DNA of 64,000 bases. It comes from Adiantum capillus-veneris. Its lineage: Eukaryota; Streptophyta; Polypodiopsida; Polypodiales; Pteridaceae. Under the pieces are notes generated by a model. It made no database searches. It saw nothing but the letters and a program-made list of their open reading frames with translations, and was not told where the DNA came from. The translations under genes and the position numbers were made by a program. Positions 1-11,446 of this stretch are shown in pieces (position 1 is the first letter of the stretch; each line of letters begins with the position of its first letter). The stretch covers positions 99,408,747 to 99,472,746 of the forward strand of contig CM043954.1 of assembly GCA_014529385.2 (NCBI GenBank), given 5' to 3'.

Positions 1-108
1 AGTTATGGACTGAGGGTCCGGTGAGGGGTAAAAAAAAAGAGAACGTAAAATGAACAAAGCCTAAGGAGGGGTAGATGGGGAGGGGGGCGGTTTGGGAGTT
101 CGAAACTC

Positions 109-465
109 CTAGATAATGGCTTTGCCTAATTTGTAAACTGCCCATTTTCCTACAGTGCGCACCTCTCGCATCTTTTGTAGTTCTACTTTCTTCTGCTTGA
201 GTTGGGCGGGAGTGAGGTCTTTTGCAAACCAGATTTTGGTGTCTTTAAGAAGCCTCAATTGCTGGAGGAGTCTGATTCGGTCCGCCTTGGACTTGAAAGT
301 GATGATTGCATGGTTAATACGATGCTTGTGTGCAATGGAGCTGATTGTGGATGGATCCATTGTATCATGTGGGTTGTTGATTGGATACGGGTAAAGGACT
401 CGTGGTCGATGAGCTATATAAAACAATATTTTTCTACCCATTTTGGGGATCTTTTTCCATACCAA
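109..465 (-). pseudogene. LINE-type ORF1-like fragment
   Basis: A 118-residue open frame whose second half resembles the C-terminal part of L1-type ORF1 RNA-binding proteins. The run AIITFKSKADRIRLLQQL is followed by a lysine-rich turn, then the acidic-leucine motif KDLTPAQLKQKKVEL and a Gly-Lys rich strand ending in GKAII. That order (VTF-shift residues, xDLTPxQ, basic helix, G-K strand) is what I recall of the family. No zinc knuckle, endonuclease or reverse transcriptase is seen next to it, so at most it is a dead fragment. It could also be a chance frame or a piece of an unrelated RNA-binding protein. Confidence 0.4.
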
Positions 466-595
466 AGGGAGGGGTTTGGGGGGGGGGGGGGATGGGGGGT
501 GTGAAGGGAGGACTTTTGCTTTTTTGTTCTTGGGAGTTTGTGAGTACCAGGAGGAGAGTTTGTGAGTATCAAGGAGGGGTAGGAAGGAGCATTCA

Positions 596-2536
596 AGGCA
601 TCAGGGGATTAGAGAGTGACTTAATTTTGGGTTTTTTTTTTCAAAGGATTTTAGTTCAAAGTGCATACAGAAGCAAGCATATGCAACTGGATTATAAAAG
701 AGATATCAAAAATCAAAAGTTGAAGCACCTATCACTTGATAGTATCTCTTGTGTCTTGAATTTAAGTTTCTTACTGCTTTAACAATTAATACTGTTCTAA
801 TTTGTAGTCATTCCTCTCATTAATACTTATTTTTAACCTTCATTAAGTCCATTTGCACTCATTTATCTTAGTTTGAATGTCTACTAAGCTCTTGTCTACA
901 ACAAAAATCCAGGTGCTTTCCCGCTCAACCCTAGAGAGCCGCACTCTCTAACAAATTTGGTGGACCCATTGCAAATCTGTCTAGAGTAGACTAAGCTAGC
1001 CATGTTGAAAAGACAAGAGAAAGAGTTGCATGAGGTATGGGGCTAATGACTTCTATTTTGTAGCAATAGTATTCAAATCAAGTGCATATTGTGAATCAAA
1101 ATGTGGGTACCAATCTGAAAATTGAGAACCAAGATTTCAGCAATCTGCAAAAAGTAAATTGTGTGGATTTCAAGAGTAGAATAACACATTAAGTTTTCAG
1201 TATCAGAGTCAACAATGGGACATAGAGAATCTAAAGATCCAGAAGATTGGAAGCCAAAAATGTTACAACAATTGGCTCTTGAAAATGCTAAATGCTCAAT
1301 TTTTGATCTGCCAAGCATTTTTTATGGCTATAATCCAACAGGCTTGGAGTGCTATAGAGGAACTCGAGTTGCATTGGGTGTTGAAAGAGAAATGGATTCT
1401 AAATTTTGACAATTTTTTTATCCCAAATTTTATTGAGCAAGCTTAGGAGCTTCAAAAAAAATATATGTTGGAGCAAGTTTAAAGTTGATGTCATGCAAGA
1501 ACGTTGGTGCAAGCAAAGTGTGTCAATCATAGAAAGTGGTACAGGAAGGTAGATACGGGTCAACAGATCCATGGAAAAGAGCTAGAGCAGTACAAAGAGC
1601 ATATATGGGCAGGCAAGTGGACGGATATATATGTATGCATAATGTAGTTTTTTAGACCATATGGAATCCATTAAGATGGGCTAATTATGTTGGCAGATGA
1701 AGGGTGATTGAACTGGTGGTTTCTTATCCAAATATGTCAGGCGTAAAGTGATAAAGAAGTAGGTCATGATGGCTTGTCAAATAGAACCATGGTGTGCAAG
1801 ATATGGTGCTTTGAAGCTAGAGGTGTTTGCAGATCTGAGATGGACAAGCCAAGTGATGCCAAGTGGTCCGAGCCAGTTTGGAGTTACAGATGTGTAGTGC
1901 TTGATTTATGGAGGCTGTTGGTCTTTTCAGATTCGTAATTGGAGCCTTTTATGTCAAGATATTAGCAGATAAAGTTTTGCTAGGGGCCAGGTTTGTTCCG
2001 GGTTGGTTGCCTTGATTGATGTGCCATCTGATGTTTTTAAAATCTTGACGAGGTTCACAAAGATAGTTTGCATTGTATGGAGCTAGCAAAAAGTGATGGT
2101 GCGTCAAACGGAGTTTGGACGGGCAAGTTATAACAGTTGGAAGTTGACAATGGTGGTGAACTAGAAGCAATCTAATGTCTTTTGCCATTTTTTATCGTCT
2201 TGGTTGGCGGGTGCGAAAATGTGGGTGGTGTTTGCACGAGGCAAGGTCGAGAACCAGGGCTACAAATGGTTCTTTGTGGCTTGGAAACTGGGCAAGTGAG
2301 CAGGAAACGCCAAGGCATTGAAGGGGGAAACAAAGTTATTTTTTTGGAATTGGTTAAGGCTCGCAAGTGGAGGCCTTTGAGGACAAGCGGTGAACTAAAA
2401 GTAGGAGAGTATATATTGTCGTCATCGGTCATGTCTCGGATACACAAATAACAAAAATATAATACGTTAGTTTACAAAAGAAAAGCTTAAACGATGCAAA
2501 TTAAAAAAAATAAAGCTACAACACAACTCATTAGAT
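596..2536. other. No recognisable gene
   Basis: About 1.9 kb of AT-rich sequence with only short frames on both strands. A 64-codon frame at 1,215-1,409 (+) looks protein-like in composition, but I recognise no family. A possible LTR end followed by a primer-like TTTGGTGGACCC lies near 955-967, without a matching LTR in the window. Confidence 0.5.
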
Positions 2537-4260
2537 CTATCCATATTGTAGACTAAATAAAAGAGTTCCTACAAAAATCAATAGCAATTTTTTATCTTCT
2601 ATGTGAGCTGATGCACCAAAGATTTCTATCTCAATTTGTACTTCAGCATCTTTGTCATCAAACTCCACTTCTTTGTCACTCTCCACATCAACTTGAGTAT
2701 TTGAAAGCTCATTTCTAGGTTGACGCATCTGCTCACCACTGACCTCCAGCTCAAAATCCAAACTCACATCATCCGTCAATTGTACACTTTGTTCATGATT
2801 CTCATTGAACTCAACTTCCAATCCTTCACAAACTTGCTTGCTCTGTGGGTGAGAAACTTGAACAACATAGAGCCAATGCAATTCAAATAGATTTTTTTCA
2901 TCATTTTGTCTCCATAGTGGATCTATTGTGAACACAAATTTTTCACAATGCTACAAAAGTACGAACATATCCCGCACACCTGTCCACACCGGCCTAGAGT
3001 GCACTTGAATCAATACACTCTTATCTTTGCACACAATTGCATTAGGGCCACTAGTAATAACTTTGAAGCACTTGACATCAAAGACAAAAATAACAAACTT
3101 ACTAAAGCTAATCTTCAAGATGTCTTGGATGTAGCTAAAGTATTCTTGCTGGCTAGTCTCTGTGTTTTCATCTCTGGCACTACTCCTACTTTCTTGGACA
3201 AATCGTTCCTAATCCCAACTGTCAAAGGTGACCCTTTGTTTGTCTATCTGTTGCACTCTAAAGTGTCTCCCATGCGACCAGAAAGCTCCATATTTGTGAT
3301 AGTGCAGCCACAAAATTAAAACAAACTTAAAGTTTCTAAGAAAATGTGATCATGTGGACTTGGAAAAGGAAGCTGTGAAAATTTACATGCCAATCGTAAC
3401 CCCTTGAGATCTCGTCTTCCTCTTCAATAATCAACACTCCGTTCCTCTTTGCCTCTGAGATTGTCGCATCTGCCCGGTTGGAAATTCAGGTAAGTTTTTA
3501 AGATGATCGAGAAAAGCAAGGTTTCTAGTGGCACGGTTGCGTTTGAATTACACGCAATCTGTCAAGTGTTGTTGCTTCTCCCCTCGTATCTCTCTAGCCA
3601 CTTTTGCATGATGTCTGAGTTGATAAGGAAAAATCTCATAACCTTTTCTCTTATTGTGATATCCATCTTTCTAATGATGCCTTGTCAGTGTGGCTCATCC
3701 CCTGTCACCTTGATGTTGACCTCAGTAGTCCACATTCGGAGATTCTTTGGATTAATTGAGCCCAAAAATTCACTAATGAGAACAAAAGAATCTTTGTACA
3801 AGCCATCCTTCGGGCATGCTACCCTCGGGGTGAGCCCTTTGATGAACAAATCCCTTTAAAGTCTTCATGAATCCCTCCAAGAAGAAAGTCCACCTACAAT
3901 GGACTACCCCATCAATTGCATCTTCATCGACCACATGCACAAGTAAATGCATTTGGATGGTAAGAATGTTTGTTGGTACTTCTCCACCATACACACTTCT
4001 TCAATAGCATTTAAGCGTGCTGCATCAACGCTAACTTTTTTATCTCTTTTGGATTGATCCAATGTACTAACTCAATGATTTTTATAGATTGTTCTTCTAA
4101 TGTTATCTATCATACAATCCTTTATGGCAATTGGTAACATAAAATGTAAAACTTTGTGCTAGTTGTGGGACTTAAGACCACTAAGATTTTCATCGCTAGT
4201 AAAATCCATTTTCAAACATGCATGCACCCAATGGGAGTCTTGAATGAAGATATAGTTTTC
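2537..4260 (-). pseudogene. Decayed CACTA TNP2-type transposase (CACTA-1), 3' half
   Basis: Read on the minus strand, this stretch aligns piece by piece with the intact CACTA-2 transposase at 54.4-58.2 kb. From 4,260 downward it gives GLKSHN then LPIAIKDC; the block at 3,773-3,994 (NILTIQMHLLVHVVDE, FMKTLKGFV, PEGSM-EGWLV) is DUF4218. Around 3.5-3.75 kb is IMQKWLERYE. Around 2.95-3.32 kb is the DUF4216 block (GRHFRVQQIDKQR, FDVKCFKVI, MFVLL-HCE), continuing into the acidic tail at 2,537-2,935. Several stops and frameshifts interrupt it. The first half of the transposase is missing: at 4,297 the sequence passes straight into tandem repeats. It is a dead internal-deletion copy. Confidence 0.85.
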
Positions 4261-4296
4261 TTCACTTGTTGCTCTTGTGAACTACTCAAAGTTTTG

Positions 4297-5345
4297 TAAT
4301 AATCTTGTCTTTATTAGTCAATGACTATATATTAGGTTTTTTGAAGTATGTATATGCTATTGAAGTCCGATTACGTTATTTTGCTTTGTTTGCTAAAGTC
4401 CTTTTGCATTTTTGAAGTAGATAAATCATTTCTAAAAACCGTTGTGTTTCTGAAGTTTTTTTTTTTTTTAATACCATTTGTCAGTAGCTATAACAACCTC
4501 ACATTCTCTAGCCATGCCCGATCCCCAGACACCTCGTTCTAGAGGTGCATAAAGTCCAGAACCACCAAATAATAATCTCGTCTTTATTGGTCAATGTTTA
4601 TATATTGGGATTTGACATAAGTCTATTTTTATAATTTGTTTGCATTTTTGAAGTCTGTGCGTGCTATTGAAGGCCGATTGCATTATTTTACTTTGTCACC
4701 AAAGTTTATTTGCGTTTTTAAAGTACACAAGTAATTTCTAAAGATTGATGCGTTTCTGAAGTCTGTTTGTAGTTTTTCTACCATTTGCTGTAAGTTCTAA
4801 CAACCTCACATTCTCTAGTGATGCCCGAACCCCGCACACCTCAGTCTAGAGGTGCACAAAGATCAGGACCAACGGGTAATAATCTTGTCTTTATTAGTCA
4901 ATGCCTACATATAAGGGTTTGATATAAGTTTGTTTTTGAAATCTATTTGAGTTTTTTAAGTCTGTGTGCACTATTGAAGTCCGATTGCGTTATTTTACTT
5001 TGTTTGTCGAGGTTTGTTTGCATTTTTGAAGTACACCAGTCATTTCTGAAGAGTGTTACGATTTTGAAGTCCGTTTGAGGCTTTTCTACCATTTTTTGCT
5101 AGCTCCAACAACCTCATATTCTCTAGCCATTCCCGATCCCCGCACACCTCGGTCTAGAGGTGCATGGAGATCAGGACCACCGGGTAATAATTTCATCTTT
5201 ATTGGTCAATGCCTATATATTAGGGATTTAACATAAGTGTCTTTTGAATTCTGTTTTCATTTTTTAAGTATGTGTTCGCTATTGATGTCCGAATGAGTTA
5301 TTTTACTTTGTTTGTGAAAGTTAGTCTGCATTTTTAAAGTACACA
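4297..5345. repeat. Four ~300-bp tandem repeats of a CACTA-internal unit
   Basis: The motif ATAATCTTGTCTTTATTRGTCA recurs at about 4,298, 4,571, 4,878 and 5,186 (spacing about 273, 307 and 308). Each unit also carries a Cys-rich-looking block (ACCTCACATTCTCTAGCCAT, then CACACCTCGGTCTAGAGGTGC) and a stretch with repeated TTTTGAAGT. A single copy of the same block lies at 58,243-58,360 inside CACTA-2, just upstream of its transposase start. The array is therefore best read as an amplified internal segment of the CACTA family. Confidence 0.85.
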
Positions 5346-5413
5346 GGTTTTGCATGTAATGAGATGCAGTCTCTTGACACATGATTGTGTGATCACACAA
5401 ACTTGAGCACCTT

Positions 5414-6326
5414 TGTTAGTAGCAAGCTAACTCGGATAACATTTTTTGGAGCTTTCATTGTAAAACATCTATTATTTTGATGAATCAAGAATATTGTAAC
5501 TCCTAGTTTCTGGATAAAGATTGTAATTGATAAGCTGGTGCTACAAGCTTCCTGATTATATCAACGTGTCTTTAGTAAGAGCTCCCAAATTATTAGTTTT
5601 GACCACCAAAAACCTTGGCTAAGGTATAAAAGTCATTATTTGTAAGTTTTTTTAGAAGTTTTAATGGATAATAGAAACACAGCATGAGCTAACGATGCTC
5701 ACTTGTCTCCTTCTTGTGCTTCATACTCCCTTCTCGGTTGTCACATTGCAGTGCAATCTGTTGCATTGCAATTGCTGGGTAAGAGCTCTACGCATTGACG
5801 TAAGCATTTCATGGTAATCTGTACATTTTGGCATCATCAACCCGCGGCCTAATTTCATTGTAAGTAGAAATTTAAGCTTTAAAATCAAAAACTAAGTATA
5901 GGCGGGGTAGTGGGACATCATTGCCAAGCATTTAGATGCATTCTAGGTCGAAAACAACTAGGTAAAAAACTGTTGTTAACAATCATGATTTCTGCACTTG
6001 ACCTAAAGTGAGATTTGAGACCATAAGCATGTGTGCTTAGGTCTTATAAACATTTCCTAGAAGTTCTGTAACGTTTGGTTGTCGTTTGATGATGTAACGG
6101 ATGTGATTTGTTTGTCGATGAGCAATTAGCTTTTGGTGATTTCTATCATTTGAGTGTAGCTTGAGTTAGATGCGAGTTATTTGTTGTTTTCCAAGAGATA
6201 GACAACCTCTTGCAGCCTATGTGCACTAGTCGAGTCAGCTTTGTTCCATGGATTGACAATTATATTCGTGGTTCTCGCTATGTCTGCAACAATAAGGTAG
6301 GAGTGAGGTTAGACACCCATCCCACA
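5414..6326 (+). repeat. Gy3 LTR, plus-strand copy
   Basis: Begins TGTTAGTAGCAAGC and ends CCCACA directly before a tRNA-Asp-like primer site. It is the inverted counterpart of 38,869-39,783, with a similar length (913 against about 915 bp). A TATA box (TATAAAAG) lies at 5,625-5,632 and is conserved in the other copy at 39,554-39,561. Confidence 0.85.
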
Positions 6327-6328
6327 TT

Positions 6329-6346
6329 TGGAGCCGTTGTCGGGGA
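6329..6346 (+). other. Gy3 primer-binding site (tRNA-Asp type)
   Basis: TGGAGCCGTTGTCGGGGA lies two bases after the LTR end. It differs little from the standard plant tRNA-Asp primer site (TGGCGCCGTTGCCGGGGA). Confidence 0.8.
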
Positions 6347-6804
6347 TCGAAGACACCTAAACTAGGGAAAAACACACACGTTATGTGAAGTTATCCTTTA
6401 AATTTCTTTAGGATCTTCTAGAGTCAAAACTTTCTTTTTAAGACCGCATAGCTTAAGATTGTCGTCTTTTGTTGTGTAGAGATAGCTTGGAAGTAGGTCG
6501 TACTTGCTAATTAGTAACTTTTAGGATTGTGGAATAGTAGGATAAGATTAGGATTTTGAGAATGATTGATGGACGAGACAAGTCTTAAGATCAAGGCTGA
6601 AAAAACCATAAAAAATAAGAAAATGAGTGTTTGTGGACACTTTCCACAACCCCACTGCAGTAGAACCTAGGAGTAGGCTAAGTAGAATCCGAGGTGGATT
6701 TTAGAACATTGCTCGCTCCAAAAGAATCAATTCCGAGTTGTTTCTGTGAAGTTGCAAAATTTTAGGTCTACGGCTAGAAATAGCACAAGAAGACTGTCAA
6801 TCAC
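6347..6804 (+). other. Gy3 leader, truncated
   Basis: Untranslated leader matching, in inverted orientation, the region just below 38,850 (shared landmarks include GAAGTTATCCTTTAA and AGACGAGACAAGTCTTAAGATC). Similarity stops near 6,804, where the sequence changes to Gy1 LTR. The gag and pol of this copy are absent. Confidence 0.75.
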
Positions 6805-7429
6805 TCAGGTTATAAGCTACGACTCCCATTTAATACACTTTTTCCAATCTGGATTGGAACCTTGTGTTAAAAAATCATCAAAATAGGATATAAATTTGAC
6901 AACAAAAGTATTTTTGTAGTCCCCTTAGCTTAGACTTCCATTCACTGGACACGTCATGAAATATGAAAGCATGACATTGCCCCTTGAAAAACATTTGTAA
7001 TCATGCTTGCAATAATGCATTAAAATAGGTGTATCTTTGAGAATCATGTAAGCTAGTGTCCGACTAGGATTTGATTCCTTCCTAATAGCTATTAAAAAGA
7101 AATATAAGAAAAATATGAAAAATACATCGAATATATATATATTGAAAGTTACCCTAGATATAGGATTTAGCAAGGATATGAGATACTTATGAGATAGTAG
7201 AAAGAAAGAACCAATGCTTTTTGCCCCAAGTTAAAGAGGCGGAGCTATTGACGCTTTTTTCATAGTACTTTTTGATGGTAAAGTAAGAATATGTTACCCT
7301 TGAGATAAATAATAGGATAAAATAGAAATCTTATTATTATACTTAGATATGCATATGTACACTATAGGAAATATACTTATGTATCTAAAAAGTTGCAAGA
7401 TAGATCTTGTAGCATTCGTTTCCACTACA
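6805..7429 (-). repeat. Gy1 3' LTR, truncated
   Basis: On the minus strand the LTR starts TGTAGTGGAAACG at 7,429, immediately after a polypurine tract. It matches 41,505-42,141 in the same orientation (shared landmarks TATATATTGAAAGTTACCC and GTGCATTAAAATAGGTGTATC on the plus strand). It ends abruptly at about 6,805 against Gy3 leader. Roughly 625 bp remain of an LTR that is longer in the 5' copy. Confidence 0.85.
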
Positions 7430-7430
7430 T

Positions 7431-7443
7431 CCACCCCCTCTTA
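7431..7443 (-). other. Gy1 polypurine tract
   Basis: Minus-strand TAAGAGGGGGTGG directly abuts the TG of the 3' LTR, the expected place and composition for plus-strand priming. Confidence 0.75.
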
Positions 7444-7487
7444 AACTGAACATCCTCTAGTGTGTGCCACATTTGACCTTTGCAAGA

Positions 7488-8640
7488 TCAGTCCTCTTGT
7501 AGGTCTTTCATGATTTCATCTTCATTGATAGATTCCAACGGTTCATCTTCACTATGATCTTCACCTGTGTTTTCCTCTTCCGCTTTCTCAATATCTTCTG
7601 TATCACTGTCTTCTCTTGTCTTAAACACTTTGATCCTTTTACCTCCATCTAGTTTAGAAAAGCTGTAAGTAGCATTTTCATGCACATTCTTTACAACATA
7701 CGGTCCAAACCATCTTTTTGAGAACTTCCACATGACTGTGTATTTGTTATCAAGGCTACTATCATGCACTAAAAACCTAGTCACCTTTGTCAATTGCTTT
7801 GCTTTTTAGGCGATGTCGCTTATCAACGTAGTCCTTTTTTTTCAACCTTGCATTTTTGAGTCGTTCTTTTGCAGCCTCAATGTCTCCACGCCTTCTCCCT
7901 AGTTGCTTATGCATAAAGCAAGGAGACATTCCCTGCTAAGCCCCTCTTGCCAAGGTAGTACATTCCATGTGGGAATTGTATCTTCAATTGGAATCACTGG
8001 CTTTTGACCCAACACTGAGCTATGTTGTTGTACGATCAACCCATAAAGCATAAGGTAACAATTTTGGCTACTTGTGAACTCTTCCTTCGGAAGCCTTGGC
8101 CAAAGCGTTGATGATAGGAGGATGCCCTCTTTCACTCTTTCCATTGCCTTCAGGGTTGTAAACTATAGTAAGAGAAATCTTGATTCCTAATCGGGAAAAG
8201 ATCTCCCTCGCTTCCTCGACATCCAGTTCACCTCTGTCTGTAGTGATCTTTCCCACACAACCATAATGGCAAATCACTTCATCAAGAAGGAATTTTCACA
8301 CAGATTTCCTGGTTTTAGCTCGTAATGCTTTCCCTTCAACCTGATTAGTTAGGTCCTCTCGTGCAAGAACTAAGTATCTCATCTGCCAAAGTCTTAAAGG
8401 CAATGTGACTACATCCACGACCCATTTATAGTGCATGGCTAGTGGGTATGTAGGGTGCAGTTCATCATGATGTTGGACATTTGAATACATTTGACAAGTT
8501 ATACATGACTCTATAAATTGAGATACATCTTTATACATACCCTTCCACCAATATTTTTCTTTCAACTTGGAGAAGGTTGCCCACACACCCCTGTGTCCAG
8601 CCCATAAACGCTCATGAAACTCTTACATGAGTTTTACTTG
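7488..8640 (-). pseudogene. Gy1 integrase, broken
   Basis: Ty3-type integrase inserting element cDNA. From the N-terminal side (high coordinates): zinc-binding region with ESCITCQ (8,296-8,586), first catalytic Asp in WVVDVVTLP, then YLVLAREDLTNQVEGKALR; second Asp in ITTDRGELDVEEA and Glu in NGKSERGHP (8,068-8,277); C-terminal GPY module KRWFGPYVVKNV and an acidic tail (7,488-7,793). Frameshifts separate these blocks near 8,290, 8,070-8,140 and 7,800. No chromodomain is seen. The core differs clearly from the Gy4 and Gy2 integrases of this window, so it is a separate lineage. Confidence 0.85.
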
Positions 8641-8650
8641 AGTCTCTTTT

Positions 8651-9460
8651 TTACATATAACCCTTTGTGGTGTACCACCTTTGTTTATGATGCTTCCACA
8701 AGTAACCATCCCACAAAAAGTACTTGTATGCTTTCCTGCATATCCTCCTAAATTCTTGCTCATACCAATCATCGTGTTTTGTTAGAGTACTCAAGTAGAT
8801 TCTGATAAGAATCCAATCACCTTTGTAAATATCTTTCAAGAACAATTCAAGCGGATTAGTCGTGCATACATTGTTACCTTTGACATGAGAGATAGAATAG
8901 AACTTTGTGCCCACATCATATTCCTCATAAATCATATGTGACTCATCTTCATACCTTGCCCTTGACAACATAACTTCCACTGTATTTTCTTTACCTACAA
9001 TGTGCGTAAACTGGGGATTTAATGATTTAATGCAAGAAATCCACCGCAACATAGCAATGCTTGGCGTTGAGTAGCTTGTAATCATCCCAAGAAGTGGTAG
9101 ACAATCTGTTTCTACAACCACACCTGCACCAATTAGGTACTCTTTCCCATTTTTCAAGGCTATAACCATACCCCATAAGTCTCTCTTAATCTAAAAGGAT
9201 GGTTTCTTTGGTGAGCACTTCGTACCGTTGCTCCAAATCTCACCACATACCTGTGTTCTTCTTCGTCATCTTGCCCTATTGCCCATCTAATTCTTGTAGT
9301 ATTGGTGTCTACTTTCACAATTACTGACCTTTGACACTCGTACTCTACCTTTCTCAAAGTTGGTGCTAGCTACAACAACTCCTTTAGCTTTTTCATGGAT
9401 TTTACATGTGCTTCTGTCCATTCAAACTTTTGATTCTTTCTAAGCAATTGTGATAAAAGT
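8651..9460 (-). pseudogene. Gy1 RNase H / connection domain
   Basis: The 9,160-9,357 frame contains VIVKVDTNTTRIRWAIGQ, the start of a Ty3-type RNase H (degrades the RNA strand of the RNA-DNA hybrid). The 8,651-9,169 frame continues with EYLIGAGVVVETDCLPLLGMI, IAMLRWI and FTHIVGKENTVEVMLSRA, the usual end of the domain where D-L-S is expected. It sits between RT and integrase on the same strand. A stop or frameshift near 9,160 breaks it. Confidence 0.8.
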
Positions 9461-9552
9461 AATTGATAAAGAGGATCAGCTACATGTGCATACGTGGAAT
9501 CCAAATAACATAAAAGACACATGCTTCTAGAAACATTCTAACCTCAATCATG

Positions 9553-10478
9553 CTAGTGCATGTTTCTTTCATTCTTTGGATGATCTACCTTTGTTGGACA
9601 AGGTTTCCTACCATATGGCTTGCACATGTGCCCCACAATGAGCACTTCATTGACACCAAACATAGACTTTTTTCCTAACAAAGTAAGAATCACTTCTTCC
9701 AACCTAGACAAAATTTTATCACAATCAATTATGTGATTTGCCACAAACCTGCAACATCCTAAGATCCAAAGATTCATCTTTCTCACTTTCTTCACATCCT
9801 TTGATAGGAAAATCATCAATGAAAGGAATTTTGATTTGAGGAATAAAGTCATGTAGGACCTTATTCATCCCATTCATCATATGTGCAACCAAGTAGGTTT
9901 CTCCCTGCAGCAAGGTACACATCCTTACCAAACCTAATGGTGTCCTCATGGTTGTCAAGTCTTTGATTTCAATTGAAAGATAAAATTGATCATACCCTGA
10001 GTAGAGATCCCCCATCAAGTAGATTGTCCTCCCATCAAACACCTCTACCTACATTTTGATTGTCAACTTGTTCACTAGTTTCATATCTTGGATGAAGCAC
10101 AGAGCACCATTCTTCTTTGGAATTGTGATTGAGTATGGAGGACAATAAGGCTCCAAAATTCCCATTTTGATATTTTCATTCAATAACTCTACTAATTTAG
10201 GCAAATAAGCCTTTGGAACCGAAATAGGCCACAAATTCCAAGGCACATGAGGTGTTGTAAAAATTACCATAGGAGCTACCATGCTTTGAAAGAATTTCTT
10301 TAAAGCATTTTGTTTCCTCCTGTGTTTGAAACTCCTCGCAACCAATTTGCAACTCTTGAAAATACTCCTTTGTGAAGGTGTGCCCAATCTTTTTAGAACT
10401 CCTCAAACTTGGTTGCAAACAAGCCTGCTCAATCTTTTTCCTATTTTTGGGTGGTAAGGGTGAAGCTATTGGTTTCAC
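9553..10478 (-). pseudogene. Gy1 reverse transcriptase, broken
   Basis: Ty3-type RT copying element RNA into cDNA. Blocks in order: ILEPYCPPYSITIPKKNGALCFIQD (10,049-10,387), GDLYSGYDQFYLS with the first catalytic Asp, RTPLGLVRM, and FIDDFPIKG carrying the paired Asp (9,725-10,042), then the thumb (9,553-9,852). The frame shifts at about 10,045 and again near 9,730. FIDD in place of the common YxDD/LDD is a lineage trait here rather than a loss. Confidence 0.85.
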
Positions 10479-11095
10479 GTTCTTTGCTACACTCTTGTAT
10501 TTAATTTCAACATGGACGTTTGGGCCAAATGTTTGCTTGAAACATTGGTTTTATTTAAAGGCTTCTATGATGATACATTTCCATAGATCATACTTCCACA
10601 ACTTCATTTTCGAGATGAAAACTAGACTCCATTATAGCATCAAGCTCACCATTAGTATCTACAAAAGAAACTTGCTCACACAAACCCAAAAAAAATCAGT
10701 AGGCTCTAGTAACCCACTATCTTTCATGCCTATTTGTACATTATGTACATATTGCCTCTCACATCTCTTCAAATCTTCAAGTTTTGTAAAACATATTGAT
10801 CCATTCCTTGTTACCAAGGAGCCCATTGAGAAAGTTTCACTTATTTTTGGATCAGGCAAGACCCTTTTTCTTTCTATACAGCTGCAATCCCGCTTTACAA
10901 TGGTACTTAGCAAAAATCCATCATTTCCGTATGGTCATGAAACTCTTTGCTCACCTTTGGTAGAGAATGATGTTTGAGATTGTCACGATTTCTTCCATGG
11001 TTTATACGAACTGTGAGAAATTGAATAGCACATTTACCATCTTTGCTTCGTATCCTAGCATAAGCTGAACCATCATCCATTGCCTTTATTTCCAT
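10479..11095 (-). pseudogene. Gy1 pol linker between protease and RT
   Basis: Same-strand coding-like frames (10,659-10,913 and 10,907-11,095) link the protease to RT. I see no defined domain. It lies where Ty3-type polyproteins carry a variable spacer. Multiple stops. Confidence 0.5.
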
Positions 11096-11380
11096 TCACA
11101 ATCCCACAATGTAGGGTTGTCCAAGGATACGATGATATGAAGATGTGTCATGTATAAAGAATTTTTGCTCAACCTTTAGATCATCTAATGTAACCTTTAC
11201 ACTTGGACATGCTGCATACAATTCACCTAATGAATTGTTTGCCACTCTGACCATCCAAAAATGTGTTGTATCCATTGGCCATTTGCATTTGTTGTAAAGA
11301 CCTTTTGACATTACATTTATTTCAGAAGCATGATCAATTGAGGCAACAGATGGTTCTTCAAGATCACCTACCTTGATCAA
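11096..11380 (-). pseudogene. Gy1 aspartic protease
   Basis: Retropepsin-like frame: the active-site turn is ASIDHASEINVMSKGLYN, where D-H-A replaces the usual D-S/T-G, and the C-terminal hydrophobic motif is RILGQPYI. It would cleave the Gag-Pol precursor. The altered active-site triplet and flanking stops suggest it is inactive. Confidence 0.75.
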
Positions 11381-11446
11381 TGTCTCTGTAGTAGCTCGTG
11401 CCCAATGGCCTCTAAAATAGTGGCTCCTAAGAATACTTTGAGACTC

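Noticed and set aside
2182-2451. Overlapping ~90-residue frames on both strands
   Set aside because: No recognisable motif and no supporting context.
10372-10977. A 201-residue plus-strand frame
   Set aside because: It is the antisense of Gy1 RT and linker coding sequence on the minus strand.
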